From positions 147,581,266 through 147,645,265 of the forward strand of contig CM061142.1 in assembly GCA_030789695.1 (NCBI GenBank): 64,000 bases of DNA. Reading direction: 5' to 3'. The first letter of the stretch is position 1, and each line of letters opens with the position of its first letter. The stretch is from Scilla litardierei (taxonomy: Eukaryota; Streptophyta; Magnoliopsida; Asparagales; Asparagaceae). The notes below the pieces were generated by a model. That model saw only the letters and a program-made list of their open reading frames with translations, searched no databases and was not told the DNA's origin. Both the position numbers and the translations under genes were made by a program. Shown piece by piece: positions 1-13,100 of this stretch.

Positions 1-720
1 CCATTCCCTAGGCGTTCTCTATTTGATTTGATATTTCGCACTTTTGTCTGACGATTGTGACAGGATCGCCCAAGGCAATTATCCCTCTAAATAGCCAGGT
101 TGATTAGGAGCAAGCACGGTCATTCGTCCTCCCTGTGTTCGATACCCGCTCGCCGCTATACCGTGCGCTTGCGGTAAAACTACAACCGTCGCCTCGGGAC
201 GTGTACGCCGGGGCGCGAACAGTCGCAACCACACTCTCCAGCTGTTGATAGCAGGTGAAGACGATTCGCTCTGATACCAAATGATAGGATCCGCTACGGT
301 TTTTTATGGATATAGTTAGGTTTCTTAATGAAAAGGTAAGATTTTTAGTGGAAAGGAACTTTTAGGGTTTAATAAAAGAGATATGGGGAAAAGATGCGAT
401 TTTTATTGATATAAACTGAATAAAAAAGATACAATATAGATTTGAGTTCTTTCGAGGGGAACTCGATCTTCCTTGGCCATGTTAGAGAGGTGGACCGTTC
501 TCTCAAGCTTCTTTTCGAGACGAAGCCGCAATCTCCCGATGAAAAGTTTTCGTCTCTCAAGATTCAACACACCCTCTCTAATCCTCATAGTCCCATATAA
601 ATAATAAAATGAAAATACAAAATTGCAGAAATAACCCTGACGCTGAAAATCGCAAAAAAAAGACCCCCCAAAAACTGAAAATTAGGAAAACTCACCTAAG
701 ACTCCAAAAATTCCAAACCT
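1..720 (-). mobile_element. Minus-strand LTR retroelement fragment: internal sequence, primer site and partial LTR
   Basis: At 268-279 the complement of TGGTATCAGAGC, the initiator-Met tRNA primer-binding site, precedes an LTR whose terminal CA falls at about 282. The element's interior therefore extends left beyond the window. The LTR probably runs from 282 to between 560 and 720; its outer end is not defined. No gag motif is readable in the 280 bases of interior. Confidence 0.5.
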
Positions 721-831
721 GCCCTTTTCCATAGAATGCAGACTCATCAGTTTCAAGGCAAATATATACATTAGTTCTCCCATGCAAACCAAATACATAT
801 CTTCTGGCATTGAAAGCCATTAAATTAAAAA

Positions 832-1120
832 TTAAAAACTGTTACAAGTACTGGAGAAATGGACATTACCAGAATCCTCTTCATCATTTTGACTTGTGAA
901 GAACGGAGTGAGATAATTCTTATCCAATGCAGTGAAAGATGTGGTACTGCAAAAGAAACACAAGGGCAAGTAGGTTAAGAAATGAACATTTACATACACA
1001 TGAAGCATACAGATCAAAATACCTTTTATGGAATTCTTTGAGTTTCATCTTTAGCCTGCTGCCAGACGATGATCCCTCATCATATGATGGTGAAATGTAC
1101 CCATTATTCTCTTCAAAGCT
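832..1120 (-). CDS. NHX5/6: NHX exons 19-20 of those visible, C-terminal tail and stop (1023-1120, 832-946)
   Basis: The first exon reads [20 protein letters not shown] then [12 protein letters not shown], and the last reads [18 protein letters not shown] followed by an acidic QNDEED stretch. They are split by a 76-nt intron (GTATTTTG to TTTGCAG). This is the short hydrophilic tail typical of the endosomal NHX class. The TAA stop is at 832-834. A GT dinucleotide inside the last exon (869-868) leaves open an alternative end. No polyadenylation site is claimed; AT-rich sequence follows to about 780. Confidence 0.92.
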
Positions 1121-4100
1121 CTGCCAACAGTGAAGAAGTAATCAATAGTTCAATTAAAGATTTAATTATAAAATTAAAGCTACCAGAGATATGGAACAAT
1201 CACAATCAGTAACCAAGGTGATAAATATAATAAAATTAACAAGACCAATATGTTCCAAACAGAAAATCCAGAACTAGCTAGGGCATTTGGTTCAGGCCTT
1301 GCCCAAACCCAAACCACAGAATGTCCCACGTTTTTTTGGAGAATTTCATCCTTGGGCTTGGGTGGCAAAATTTCAGCGTAACTGAAGTGAACTAGAGTTG
1401 GCCCTCAACATATATTATAACAACATATTAAATATATATTACAATACCAGTGGGTTAATATAGTTCTAATTTTAGTGCTTTTACTCTTTTAAATAACAGT
1501 TTAACCTGATAAACCTAAAGCAATGTAATCTAATTCAAGCTTTAACCAGATCTATAGGTTGGGTTTGTGCAGTGAAAAGGTTGTGCCAGTTGACCCTTTC
1601 CTGAACCCCACGTCTTCAAACACAATAAACCTAAAAGCTAAACTAGCTTGAAATGTGGTTCTCATGTGTCCAAGTGTGAACCAATTTGGATTCAGTCAGT
1701 GTGGGATTAAATCCATCTTTTTAATAGCCTCTAAGGTGCTGAAGGCAACGAAATAGTAACAACGATAACGATAACGATTATTATTATTATTATTATTTTA
1801 ATATAAATAAATAAAATCAAGAATTTGCTAAATCCAAGTTGTAGCACTAAAATATAATCACAGACACAACAAACTGATCGAACCCGAGTTATTTATAAAA
1901 AATGTTGATCAAAATTCAAAAATCTAATGCAAATTAACTAACGACATATTAAGATGTAAGCAATGTAAAAATTTCCCTTTTTTTTTCCTTTTCAATTGAT
2001 CTCTTAACTCATCTGGAAAAAAGGTGGGTAAGGGTCCGGAGGGATCATCAATGGTGAGAAACAAGAAGGGTACGGAAGAATTGAGCAGAGAAGATGGCGG
2101 GGTAGTTGAAGGTGGATGAGAAAAGGAAGTGGTAAATGTACTAATTTAAATCATGACATCAATTAAATGGAGAACATATATAATTTGGCTGGGTTGCCCT
2201 TTTTTTGATAGAGGAGATCTACAAGCATCAAGAAGACCAACTCTAAATGATATCAAGTATTTGCAAACCAGACACTGAGTGACATAGATGACACAACAAG
2301 TAAGGCAAGTCGGTTGTCCAGATCTAGTATGTAGTCACATCCAAAATGAAGTCTATTCCAACTAGGATTTTAAGTCTTAAATAGATTTTCCGAGTATGAA
2401 TGTAGGACTTAATGAGATAATTCGAAAACGATGCAATCCTACTAGACTTAGGAGTCCTAACCTCATAGGGAATAAGGTAGCATATTCTGCTCCAATAAAT
2501 AGAGAAAATTTTTATTATAAAATCAATCCAACATTGGTCAACAATGCAGCTCCCCACTCCCAAACCATAGAAAAACAAAATCAATTGCCCTAGGCAACTA
2601 GCGGTAAACCATGAGATGGGGATTTTCCAACTTTCATCGTCAGAATTATTTTTCTCTGCAACCCTGATCCATCATCAATTGTATTGGAGTGAGTGATGTT
2701 AGTGGTTATGCCCTAAGCCAAATACTTGGATCTTAAGTTATGTCATTTTTTATTTTAAAATGATTCTCTTAATGTTATTATTATATTGTGTGTAAGTTTC
2801 ATTATGATAATATTTGAATAGCTGTTTAATGTAATTCTAAATATCTCTAGTCATTCATCACTAAAGGTATACTGATGAATTAAGACTAGTATAAGTTTGG
2901 TTGATAATTATGAGATAATTATATATATGGTGATACAAATCAAACTTATAGGTACTTGTTGTAGAACAATGTACTGGATAAACTCGCTATGAGATCATTG
3001 CTTGGATCAGTGTCATAAATGATCTCATAATAGTTATGTCATAGAATTTTTAGACATGAGATCATCATAGTTTCCTACGTTAAGAACATCATGTTTTAAC
3101 ATAACCAAACGTTAATCTTTAATCAGATGATCATAAAGGTTATGATTGAACATAATGAGAATTATGCAGAGGAAAGTGAATAAACAAAATGGAATTTGTC
3201 CCTCTCTTATGATAGAGATATCTAATGGGCCCCTCGATCAGTAGGACTGAGAAATGCATAGTCGTGCTCAGATGAATTGATACATGATCAATGTCATTTG
3301 ATTTTATCAATCTACTTAGCAATCGAGAAATTAAATATTTGAACAATATAAGTATGACACTGTCCATGACCTATATTCAAATCAGATATCGTGTGACAAA
3401 AAGATTATGACATATTCTATTGGTTAGGTTAATATCGGACTAACTATGTTCATATTAATTGGGAATTCATAATGTCTTGATATGGACCACTTGTGACTTG
3501 TGGGCTTATTTTGAGAAAATGAAAAACCCTAGTTGCGGATAAGAAGGTAGCACCCTTGCAATTTCTGTTCGTGACGTTCGTGTGTGGATATTGGTATAGG
3601 GTAGTCGTTCATCAAAGCAGCACCTGCTGTCCGGTTCATTCGAATAGTCAACAAAGGTTAGTAATCACAGTCGAATCAATTGAAACGCATAGACCTTTGG
3701 AGGGTTTCTGTTTTTCCGTTACGTATTAGTTTGTTATGCTTACAGTAAACCCAACAATTGATGCCCTATATAATCAATTATGGATCATCTATAACAAACA
3801 TGAACCATATTCAAATTCAATTGAAATTCAAAACCATACCCAATAATAACCCACGTAGAAAGTGGTTTGGACGAGTTGCCCATGTATAAACTAGCCCAAA
3901 CATTCACTCTAATGTTGTGATTATGATCACGGATCCAAATGCCCGTTAGGATTGGTTTTAGGTAGGTTAGGATTGAAGGCCAGGGTTGGGTTAGGAGGAA
4001 CCTCAACATCATAAACCCTAGCATAAAGTTGCAATACAAACACTAACATTTGTTCTCCGTATAAAAATAGGAATATCATTTTGCAAAAGATATTCCATAA

Positions 4101-7100
4101 ATCAAACAGTAAAGTAATAAGATAAATAGTTTTCTAAACATTATAACATATGTTCAATCACTGCGGCTGCATTAAAATATAACCACTCTCTTGCAAGAAA
4201 TATAGAATAGTAGCTCATATGGAAAGGCAAAAAACATTTACAGGGTAAAGAAAGAAATGCCACATATGTGGATGTATTATTTTGGTGCAACTAAGTAATT
4301 TAATTAAGCTGTAAAAATATGTAGTTTTAGGCTCCACCTCTCCAAGTGGAACGTCATTGACATCGCCTACAACTTCCAGTGCCTCTAGCATGGTACCTGT
4401 TGAGCCTCCAATTAATAGCACCTGCGTAATCAGTAATCAGTCCGGCAAAATCAAATATTTACATTTTTAAGTTTACTTTTTCATACAGAGAGATTGCATT
4501 ATGAAGCAAATAAAAATACAGATACAGAGAAATTGCATTATGAAGCAAATAAAATTACAGGTAAAACATCAATCCAAAATAAAATAAAAGGATGCATGCT
4601 GCATCAGAAATTCTATTCTTAAAGACTGCAAAAAAATTGTGATCTTCAATAACAATCAAGTAAATGAGCTGTTGTCAAGACACCTCCATCTAGTGCCAAT
4701 ACTCTCTTGTTTGGAAGAAAATCTGTATGCATATGTTTTCGGCTTTTTAGTTGTTAATTTCCGGATGAGCTCTACAGTCAATGCCTTGACAGCATAGAGT
4801 ACATATATTGTTAAACACTGGTAAAGCAATCAGTAGTTTCTTGAATATAAATCTAAACAAATAATTCTAATGCATTCAAAAGAGGAAGAATGGTCAGAAT
4901 CTATAAACTTGCAATGAATGCGGCTTTATGCCAAAATGTGGCTTCAGTTTTATGTACCATGACTCGTACCATTCAAGTAATTCGAGCTTTGACCAACCTC
5001 AGATCATGTTTACATGTTCTGTGCTTTCTTTGCCTCCAAACACCAACTCCCCATGCCAGGCACGCACGCTGCACAAGCCTGGAACTCCCACCACATTTTT
5101 ACCACTAATGTAGGCTTAGTCTTTTCCATCTATATTAATATCTATTCTTAACCTTTTTAAATTGTAATAACACTAACACATTACTATGAATGTTCGTGCA
5201 ATAAAAATATTTTTAAAAATCTCAATTATATTTCAAAATGATTATTTTAATTTTCGGTGAATTTTTCTGAGCTCATGTTGACCTCAACCCCGTCAACCTG
5301 GACGCAACCTGTTTTCACCCCTTAAATAAAATCTCTTTCACAATCTCTCATTATCTCTTTCTTTTTTTCCTTTTTTCTTTTTTTTCTATTTCACCCGTAT
5401 GATGGAGGCAGCGGCATGTGACAACCCGTGAAACAGTCCACAAAATGTGTCATAACTTATGGAAACTTTTCTCTTCCATGTTATCCATGATTTCCGTGCT
5501 TCTTCCTCTTAATCTTCCCCGCAATTCGGCTCCCATCTCCCTCCCATAACACCATCTTGAAGGGTTTTTAGGAGACATCCATAGGGATTTCCCAATCATC
5601 TAGCCATATGCTTAACAGATGTCGGAAGAAAAAACGAAATCATAAAAACCATAAAAATCATATTTTTATGAAAAAATCTTACAAAAAAATCTTACAGAAA
5701 AATAAAACCCTTTGCAGGATCTATACTATCTAGGAGGTTGACGAACCAACCTTGCAAAAATAGATCTATAAAAATACTGCTATTAAAATAAATCTAAAGA
5801 ACATACATTTATTCTTGCAGTTGCAAAAACAATTCCTTTAGAACAATTGTCCTGAAGCAATCCAACGCCTCGTCACGGAGCGACCACTTGCTTTATAAAG
5901 TTTCACCTTAGAAGAAACCCCGTCAAGTTTCAGTTCAGTCCGATCTCCCTTCAAATTTTCCTAGAACTTGGAAAGAACAAAAATGAAAAAGGAAGAGCTA
6001 AAATTTGGTCACTTTTAGATCGAGCTTTGCTCACTCAAATATGAAGAGCTCTCTTGATCAAGACCTGTGTACCTTTGGCGGAATGGATGGAGCCATATTT
6101 ATGGGGTGAGCTGAGCCTTTCTATCAATGTCACATCTGATGTGGTACTATTCAGAAAAACTCTTTTAACTCAAGTTTTTTCCCTAATGGGACTTAATTTT
6201 GAGCAATCGTTTCTTCCTCATCGGCAAATCCCAGAAGCCAAATGAGATATCATCTCAAAGAGCTTGACACCGAGAGTGCATAGAAATTGACGTCACTCAT
6301 TTTCGAGATCATTTGACCCCTCAAATCGATCATCAAAGTTGACACAAAACCATGCCCCAACGAGGTTGAGCCCATAGGGTTGCACCAGAGCTCGCGCTCA
6401 ATATGCACTCGAGCCATGCTCAGGCACAGCCCGAACCATGTTCAGCCTGTAGCCCGAGCGTTAGACTCGGGCTGCTAGCCGCCCAAGCATGTGCTCAGGC
6501 ACTGGCAGCCCAAGTATCAGCTCGGGTGTTGGCAGCCCGAGTCCGAGCTCGGGCCTAAAAGCTGGTCCGGCCATGCCCCGAACCCCGCTTTGGGTTTTTC
6601 TATGCTCTTTAGAATGGTCGATTTTTACGTCACATCCTATGTGACCGGAATCTCCTTTGCAACCAATTTGCGACGTTTTAGTTCTCATGTATCATATGCA
6701 TGTATCTTTTCTCTTGATAACTAAACGAGTATCTCAACTTATGTGAGACCCTACAGCCCGACCCAGATCCTATTACAGATAGGACTCATAACCCCTGACG
6801 ACGGTGACGGGGAGTAGCAAGTGTCATCCTTGATTCGGTGTCATCATTATGTGGTATGCCCCTTTGACATGAGCTTATCAAAATTACTGACTATACCAGT
6901 GATGAATGACGCAGTTTTAATCCATCCGTCATAATTATGTCGCTGCGAAGCCTAGGATATGGTTGACTGTCAACCCCTAATAGCTTCACGATCAGATCAG
7001 TATTGTTCAGTCTTACCTTGTCTTTATTGAATCACATTCAATATAGCACGTCTAAAGATTTCACTAAGGACCGTACTGACTCTTCAATACTAATTCTCCA

Positions 7101-10100
7101 TAACGGACGAGATAAATCCTCATCTTGGTCACTACTCCCCTCGTCCGCTTCAAGTGCCACCCAACCAAATACATTCCAACAGGCATTGCCTCGAAGCTAG
7201 ATCAGAGATCTAAATGACACCGTTCACGCACAAATTCATACAGTGACATCAAGTCAGAGAATCAACTTGCCTATCATTACAGAGAGCTACCATTGACAAA
7301 TCGGTATGTGCTACCATGTGACAGCACTCATTGGGTCGTTCAGTGAACTCATTCTCTAATAAGCACATGTATCTCGTCTTCGATTTCGTCAAATCGAACA
7401 ATCATCAGATCATCGTCACCAACACTTGGTGAAGACAAAAACACAATAGTCTATCTGACGCATCGATGTCCTATCTTGATGCATCTACGACTACGAACAT
7501 TTCTAGGTTTATGCTTCAGACGGTCTAAACATTTCTACATGATCGTGATCTACATCTCGATGTATGTTTGACATTGCATTAAGCCTCAAGACTTTATCTA
7601 AGTATTAATGTAGACAAAAATTTATTTATATCCAGACAAAGGATACCAAATACAGATAATTGGTCTCGAGTGCATACATCTCTCAACACCTCTATCATCT
7701 CCCTATTTAACCCTAACTTTAACGCACTCTCTCTCACCGATCTCTCCTCTCTCTTTGATCTTCCTCTCCATCCATCTTTTTGATTCGAGCAACAGCAGCA
7801 GCAACTATAACCAACCAACGAGGCGGCATGACCCAGAGACGACTTTTTTTCTTCATCTATTTCTCACCAGTGATAAGTATGTTCCCCTGCTTTAATTTAC
7901 AACCTCGATAAACTCAGCCCGTTGTGATGATGGTTGTGATTTTGAATTCTTAAGGTTGTTTGCATGAGCTTGCAATTCTATGGGTTTGCTTGCTATATTT
8001 ATGGCTGCTTTGTCCTTTTTTGTTGTTGAGGGATTTCGTTGGCTTTAGCGTTGTCTTACTTCTTAGGATCACTGATGGAGGTTTAGTTGGATTTTGAGAG
8101 TTATGCACATGTGCTTATTGTTTGGGGCTCGTCTTACCATTTTGGGCTGTTTTACAATTTATACATGTTGGTTATGTGTTCAGCCCCGCCTTAAGGATTG
8201 TTCTTGCCTTGTTCTTGCCTGTTATTTAGGTTTTCCTGCTTCTCGGTGGGGTTTCGAATCTGCAAGGGATGTCACCCTCTGAGTCACTGCAACTCTCAGT
8301 GATCTGTTTGGCTATTAAATGTGATTTGCAGTGGTCCTCTGAACCTGGTTGTGTACTGTAAAGGCAGTTACTTATCTAAAGGTGCACTGCTATGACTTTG
8401 GCCTCCTGGTCATGTACTGCCAAGGCATTTTAGCTGCTAGATGTGGCCCACCAAGTGTTCTTGGTCACTGTTTGTGTTCAACTACCGTTTTCAATCTTTT
8501 TTTATATCCTACTGTAATCATCATTTGTGACACAAGTTCATATTGATGCTAATACGATGAATGTTGCATTGATATGTAAATGAGTATTCTTACTCATTTG
8601 TTGAAAGATAAATAAATCTTGAGGCTAATCTTGAGATATAATATTTTACTCTTAATGGCGTTGGCCTAAAATTGTTTTTGGGATATTAAACTGTTGGCAT
8701 ATGATGGACACATAGATGAAGAGAAATTGTTAGATCTAATTTTTAACATCAACCCCCTTATAGTTGTGATTTGGAACACGCTAGTGTTAACTTATCAATT
8801 ATGTTTGTTATATTGATGATATGATTATGTTCATACTGCTTAATATGGTTGCTTGTATCGGTTATATGTGAGCTCGGTATGCTATTAATTTACAGCTCCT
8901 TTCATGCAAAGGCCAAGTCATATCAATGCGAATCATTATATGTTACTATATACCTTGGGAATGACATTGATATTGTCTCATCCTTTTATGATATGCTGTT
9001 ATGTTCCTTTCGTCATGTTATTAAACTTAATCCTTCCTTTAATAAATGGATTTAATGACAGTATAACTAATCTGCTAAACAAATACTACGTTTCATCATG
9101 CCTTTAGTGTTCACATGATGTCATTGTATAAATAGTTAACTATATTTGCAGTACGATTTTACAACATACATATTCATTAATGTATTCTAGTCATTATTCA
9201 CGATCATTGCACACAATTACATGTTCGTGATACTGGATCTCACATTATTCTTGATTATTGTACTTGATTACATGATATTACACATGTTTACCATACTAGA
9301 CACTGCATTACTATAGAATACCAGTGGTTTGAAACTCGTTCCCTTAAAAGTACAGAAGCAATAAGAGTCCTTATTGTATCCGTATTTTCTGTCTTCCAGC
9401 AACTGAGGTGTGATTATATTATTGTATCAATGCTTTCAAATGGAAGTATGGTTATATTATTGTCTTCATATTTTTTGCTCTCTAGTAATGAAAATGAGAT
9501 CATTTATTGTTAGCACACTCGAGTGTGCAACTTCACGATCTATATTAATATCGGTTCATGTACCTTGTAGTTATGCCATCTTCCTTATAATCTCCTCTAT
9601 TTTTCATTTTTGTACTTGGACATTTCCATCAACACATACATTTTGAACATTACGCATACCTTTTAGTGCAATAGTTGTCTTTGCTTACATTCATCGAATT
9701 TGACCCTATGTATGCAGCTCAAAATAAAATAGCATTTGTATTAATAAAAATGATGCCAATGTGGGCAAGATACTCAAATTAATTTTAAATAAAAGCAAAA
9801 AGAAAATACAAGGGCAAGCTGGAAAATGTTTAGGATGGTGCTACAAAGAATAAGTATAGGGGGATCAAGTGTTCTTTCCATGTGACCGGCAGAAGTATGG
9901 CATACATCGCAAGAAATATAGAGCCTGCAACATTCTGATAGGAACGAAAAGGAAATCTGCGATTTTATTAATAAAACTGAAAATAAAAGGGATAGTTGAT
10001 TACAATTGTATGGGTAATCGCCCTCCCAAGACGCCGATTAATTGGGGATGTCCGCACCCTCCCTAGGACCAAGAGAATTCTCTCTCTATTATGAAAATAA

Positions 10101-13100
10101 TCAAATCAATAGCATGCCTAGGGCCGGATATCCTCCATCTTATTTATAATAATCCAAATCAATGTCTAATGACCCAAATACCCCTACATTAATCCAAATA
10201 ACACAAAGCCCTCAAAATGCCCCTTTAATGATCCGGATCTATCATTGCTCCACCCCTGAAAATCCATCTTGTCCTCAAGGTGGTGCATGAGGTGTGTGGG
10301 GCTTCCGTTCCAAGCTCTGATTGCATGCCTCCTCCCGGGTCAAACGGATGTGATTGTTCTCCACCGCTTCCAATGACGTCCGAAAATTACAGTCGGGCCA
10401 AGGCGGGGCCCAAAGGGCGTCGTCGGGCTCCCACAAACAATCTGGAGGGTCATCGTCGTCGTGCTGCTGGAAGGACTCTGTCGCTCGCGGTTTTGGGCCC
10501 AAAAATCCAAATCCTCGATGTCCGACGTCTCGGAGGGCTCGTCGTTGCCGTTAAAGGGCCGACAGCCCCCATGGGGGACCCGGGAGGGGCCGGCGCCCCT
10601 TCTGGAGGGGCAGTAGCGCCCCTGCAGTTGGGACGGTAGCCCTCCTGGGGGCCCCAGGAGGGGCTGGCGCCCCTTCCCGAGGGGTGGCAGCCCCCCGGGG
10701 GCTTGAAGAGGGGTGCCCCCTCTATTTTGTTGCCGAAATGTGTGTCTTTCGATGTTTCGCTGTCGAAAAAGACCTCTTTTGCCCTAGATCTGAGTTTTCG
10801 CCCAGATCTGAAATTTACACCGCCATCAGATACAGATCTGAAACTTCCGTCGCCTTCAAATATGAAAAATTCAGGGCCTTTAGATCTGCCGTGAACTCCT
10901 TCAGATCTTGTTTTTATTCTTGGCGTGATTGTTGCAACTGGAGACATAATTGCATAGCGATCTCCATCCTTTCCTGCCTGAATCTCCTCCAATCCGCCAT
11001 GGATCGTTGCTTTGATACCAAAATGATAGAAAGCAAAAGGGAATCTGCGATTCTATCAATAAAAACTGAAAATAAAAGGGATAGTTGATTACAATTGTAG
11101 GGGTAATCGCCCTCCGAAGACGCTGATTGATTGGAGACGTCCACACCATCCCTAGGACCAAGAGAATTCTCTCTCTATTATGAAAATAATCAAATCAATA
11201 GCATGCCTAGGGCCGGCTAGTCTCCCCCTTATTTATAATAATCTAACTCAATGTCTAATGACCCAAATACCCCTACATTAATCCAAATAACACAAAGCCC
11301 CCAAAAATGCCCCTTTAATGGGCCGGACTGTCACATTCCTTGCATATGGGAAAATGTGATCAGTATGATTTAATACTACTGTAACATGCTAATAAAGGCA
11401 TGTCAGACAGGTACAAAAGCAATAGATGTCATACTCATTTTCACGAACAAGGTCTAATTGGTAATTGAAAATAACATAAAAGCATAATGTGAAAGTTGAA
11501 ATACAGTAAATCAGTTTTGTACTCAGATTATCAGATGCGTGAACAATAAAATAAGCTTAAAATGTAAAGAAGTTTGATAATCTTTATAAGATTTAAATTA
11601 AAAAGAAAGCTCCCACAATTCATGAGCAACATTATCTTCTGAAGGGAAGAAACTCTATAAATCAGCAGTCTTTTTTAGACTCATAAACTGACACTTTATG
11701 CAGGCCTCTGCAGACCAAAGCCGGTAGTTGTGGACCAGGGTCTTCCCAAAATTAGAGAGAGGACATGTTTGCAGAGCAGAGTGCGCAATTATCCTACATA
11801 ACTAAGATCCTAGACCTTAAAATCATACAGCCAGACTTCGGTCAAGTTGGTGACTTTTAGCTATACGGTCAGCAACCGAATCAGCTCTAGACCCACAGAT
11901 CACAACAGTCTTCAACAATATTAGCATCCCTTTTATATCTTAATTAAAGTAAAAATTAACGATCATATATGTCTCACCAATAAGCAAATAGTGCACAATG
12001 GAATAAAGATATGGAAGAAGTATGAGCATGAAATCGCAAAAATCATGGTTTAATATACTCTCAAATCCAAGTTGACCCATGTTCAAATCAGATAATAAAT
12101 GGAAACCACACCTACCGTCAAAACAATTATTGCAGTAGTAGCTGTCAGTATTGTTTGGCCATGTCCATCAGGAAGATCATGAACTGATTGCAGGGCAAGA
12201 GCAAATGCCATGGCCCCTCTAAGTCCTGTTTATATAAAACATAGTATTATTGCACAAATCAAATTTCATTTGAGCATTTAAAAGAAGGCTACCAGCTCAC
12301 CACTATACCAAAGGGCCTTCTGATGCTTCAAGGGTATTTGGCGACTTGCTGGTCGAACCAAGTTGATCAAGTAAGCGCAAGAGAATACATTTGCCGCCCT
12401 TCAAAATTGCAAGCAATATGGTTAATGTGATGTAGGAATTAGTCCATATCACATTTAATAACAGCAGAATACTAAAGATAAATATGAGGATGGACAAAAA
12501 TAAATTACAACATCATAAGGAAATATCAGCTGACGTGGGTTTTTCAACATGGGAATTGCTATTGGGACAGACCTAATTGCTGAGTTCACAGACCTTCTAT
12601 TTTTTTGAAAAATGTCAAAACTACCCTTTAACAAATCTTTTTAAAACCCCCCCAAAACCCCTTAGAATTGTTGAGTTTAAAGACATTTTCACTATCGGTG
12701 TACAGACTTCTTTTGCTCTCTCTTTTGCTCTCTGTTGCTTCCATCATAGAGAGCTTCTTCATGTGTTAATGTCTTGTGTTCTTGGAATTGATTCTTCGTC
12801 TTCTTCAGCTTCTGCTTCCCAAGCTCCTGCCTTTGCCCGCCTTTCTCGTCGCAAATGCCCGTTGGGCATCTCGAGATATGTGAAACAATGAATCTCACTC
12901 GCTTCATAATCATATGATGTTTCTGTTTTAAGGTTGAGATTTTTAAGCTACCCAGTTATGGGAGTTTTGGATATGAGGTTTGGATATATCATCTGCAAAC
13001 CTAGATGGAAATTTAACATCAAACCAGCTGTGAGATTTTTTTCCCCCTCCTCTTTCATTTTGATGGTAATTTTGTGGTCAAATTTTGTAGGGTTCCTGTG

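Noticed and set aside
10280..10639. Plus-strand open frame rich in Gly and Ala across the non-autonomous LTR element
   Set aside because: It is antisense to the element and reflects GC-rich composition; the minus-strand ORF has a related copy elsewhere.
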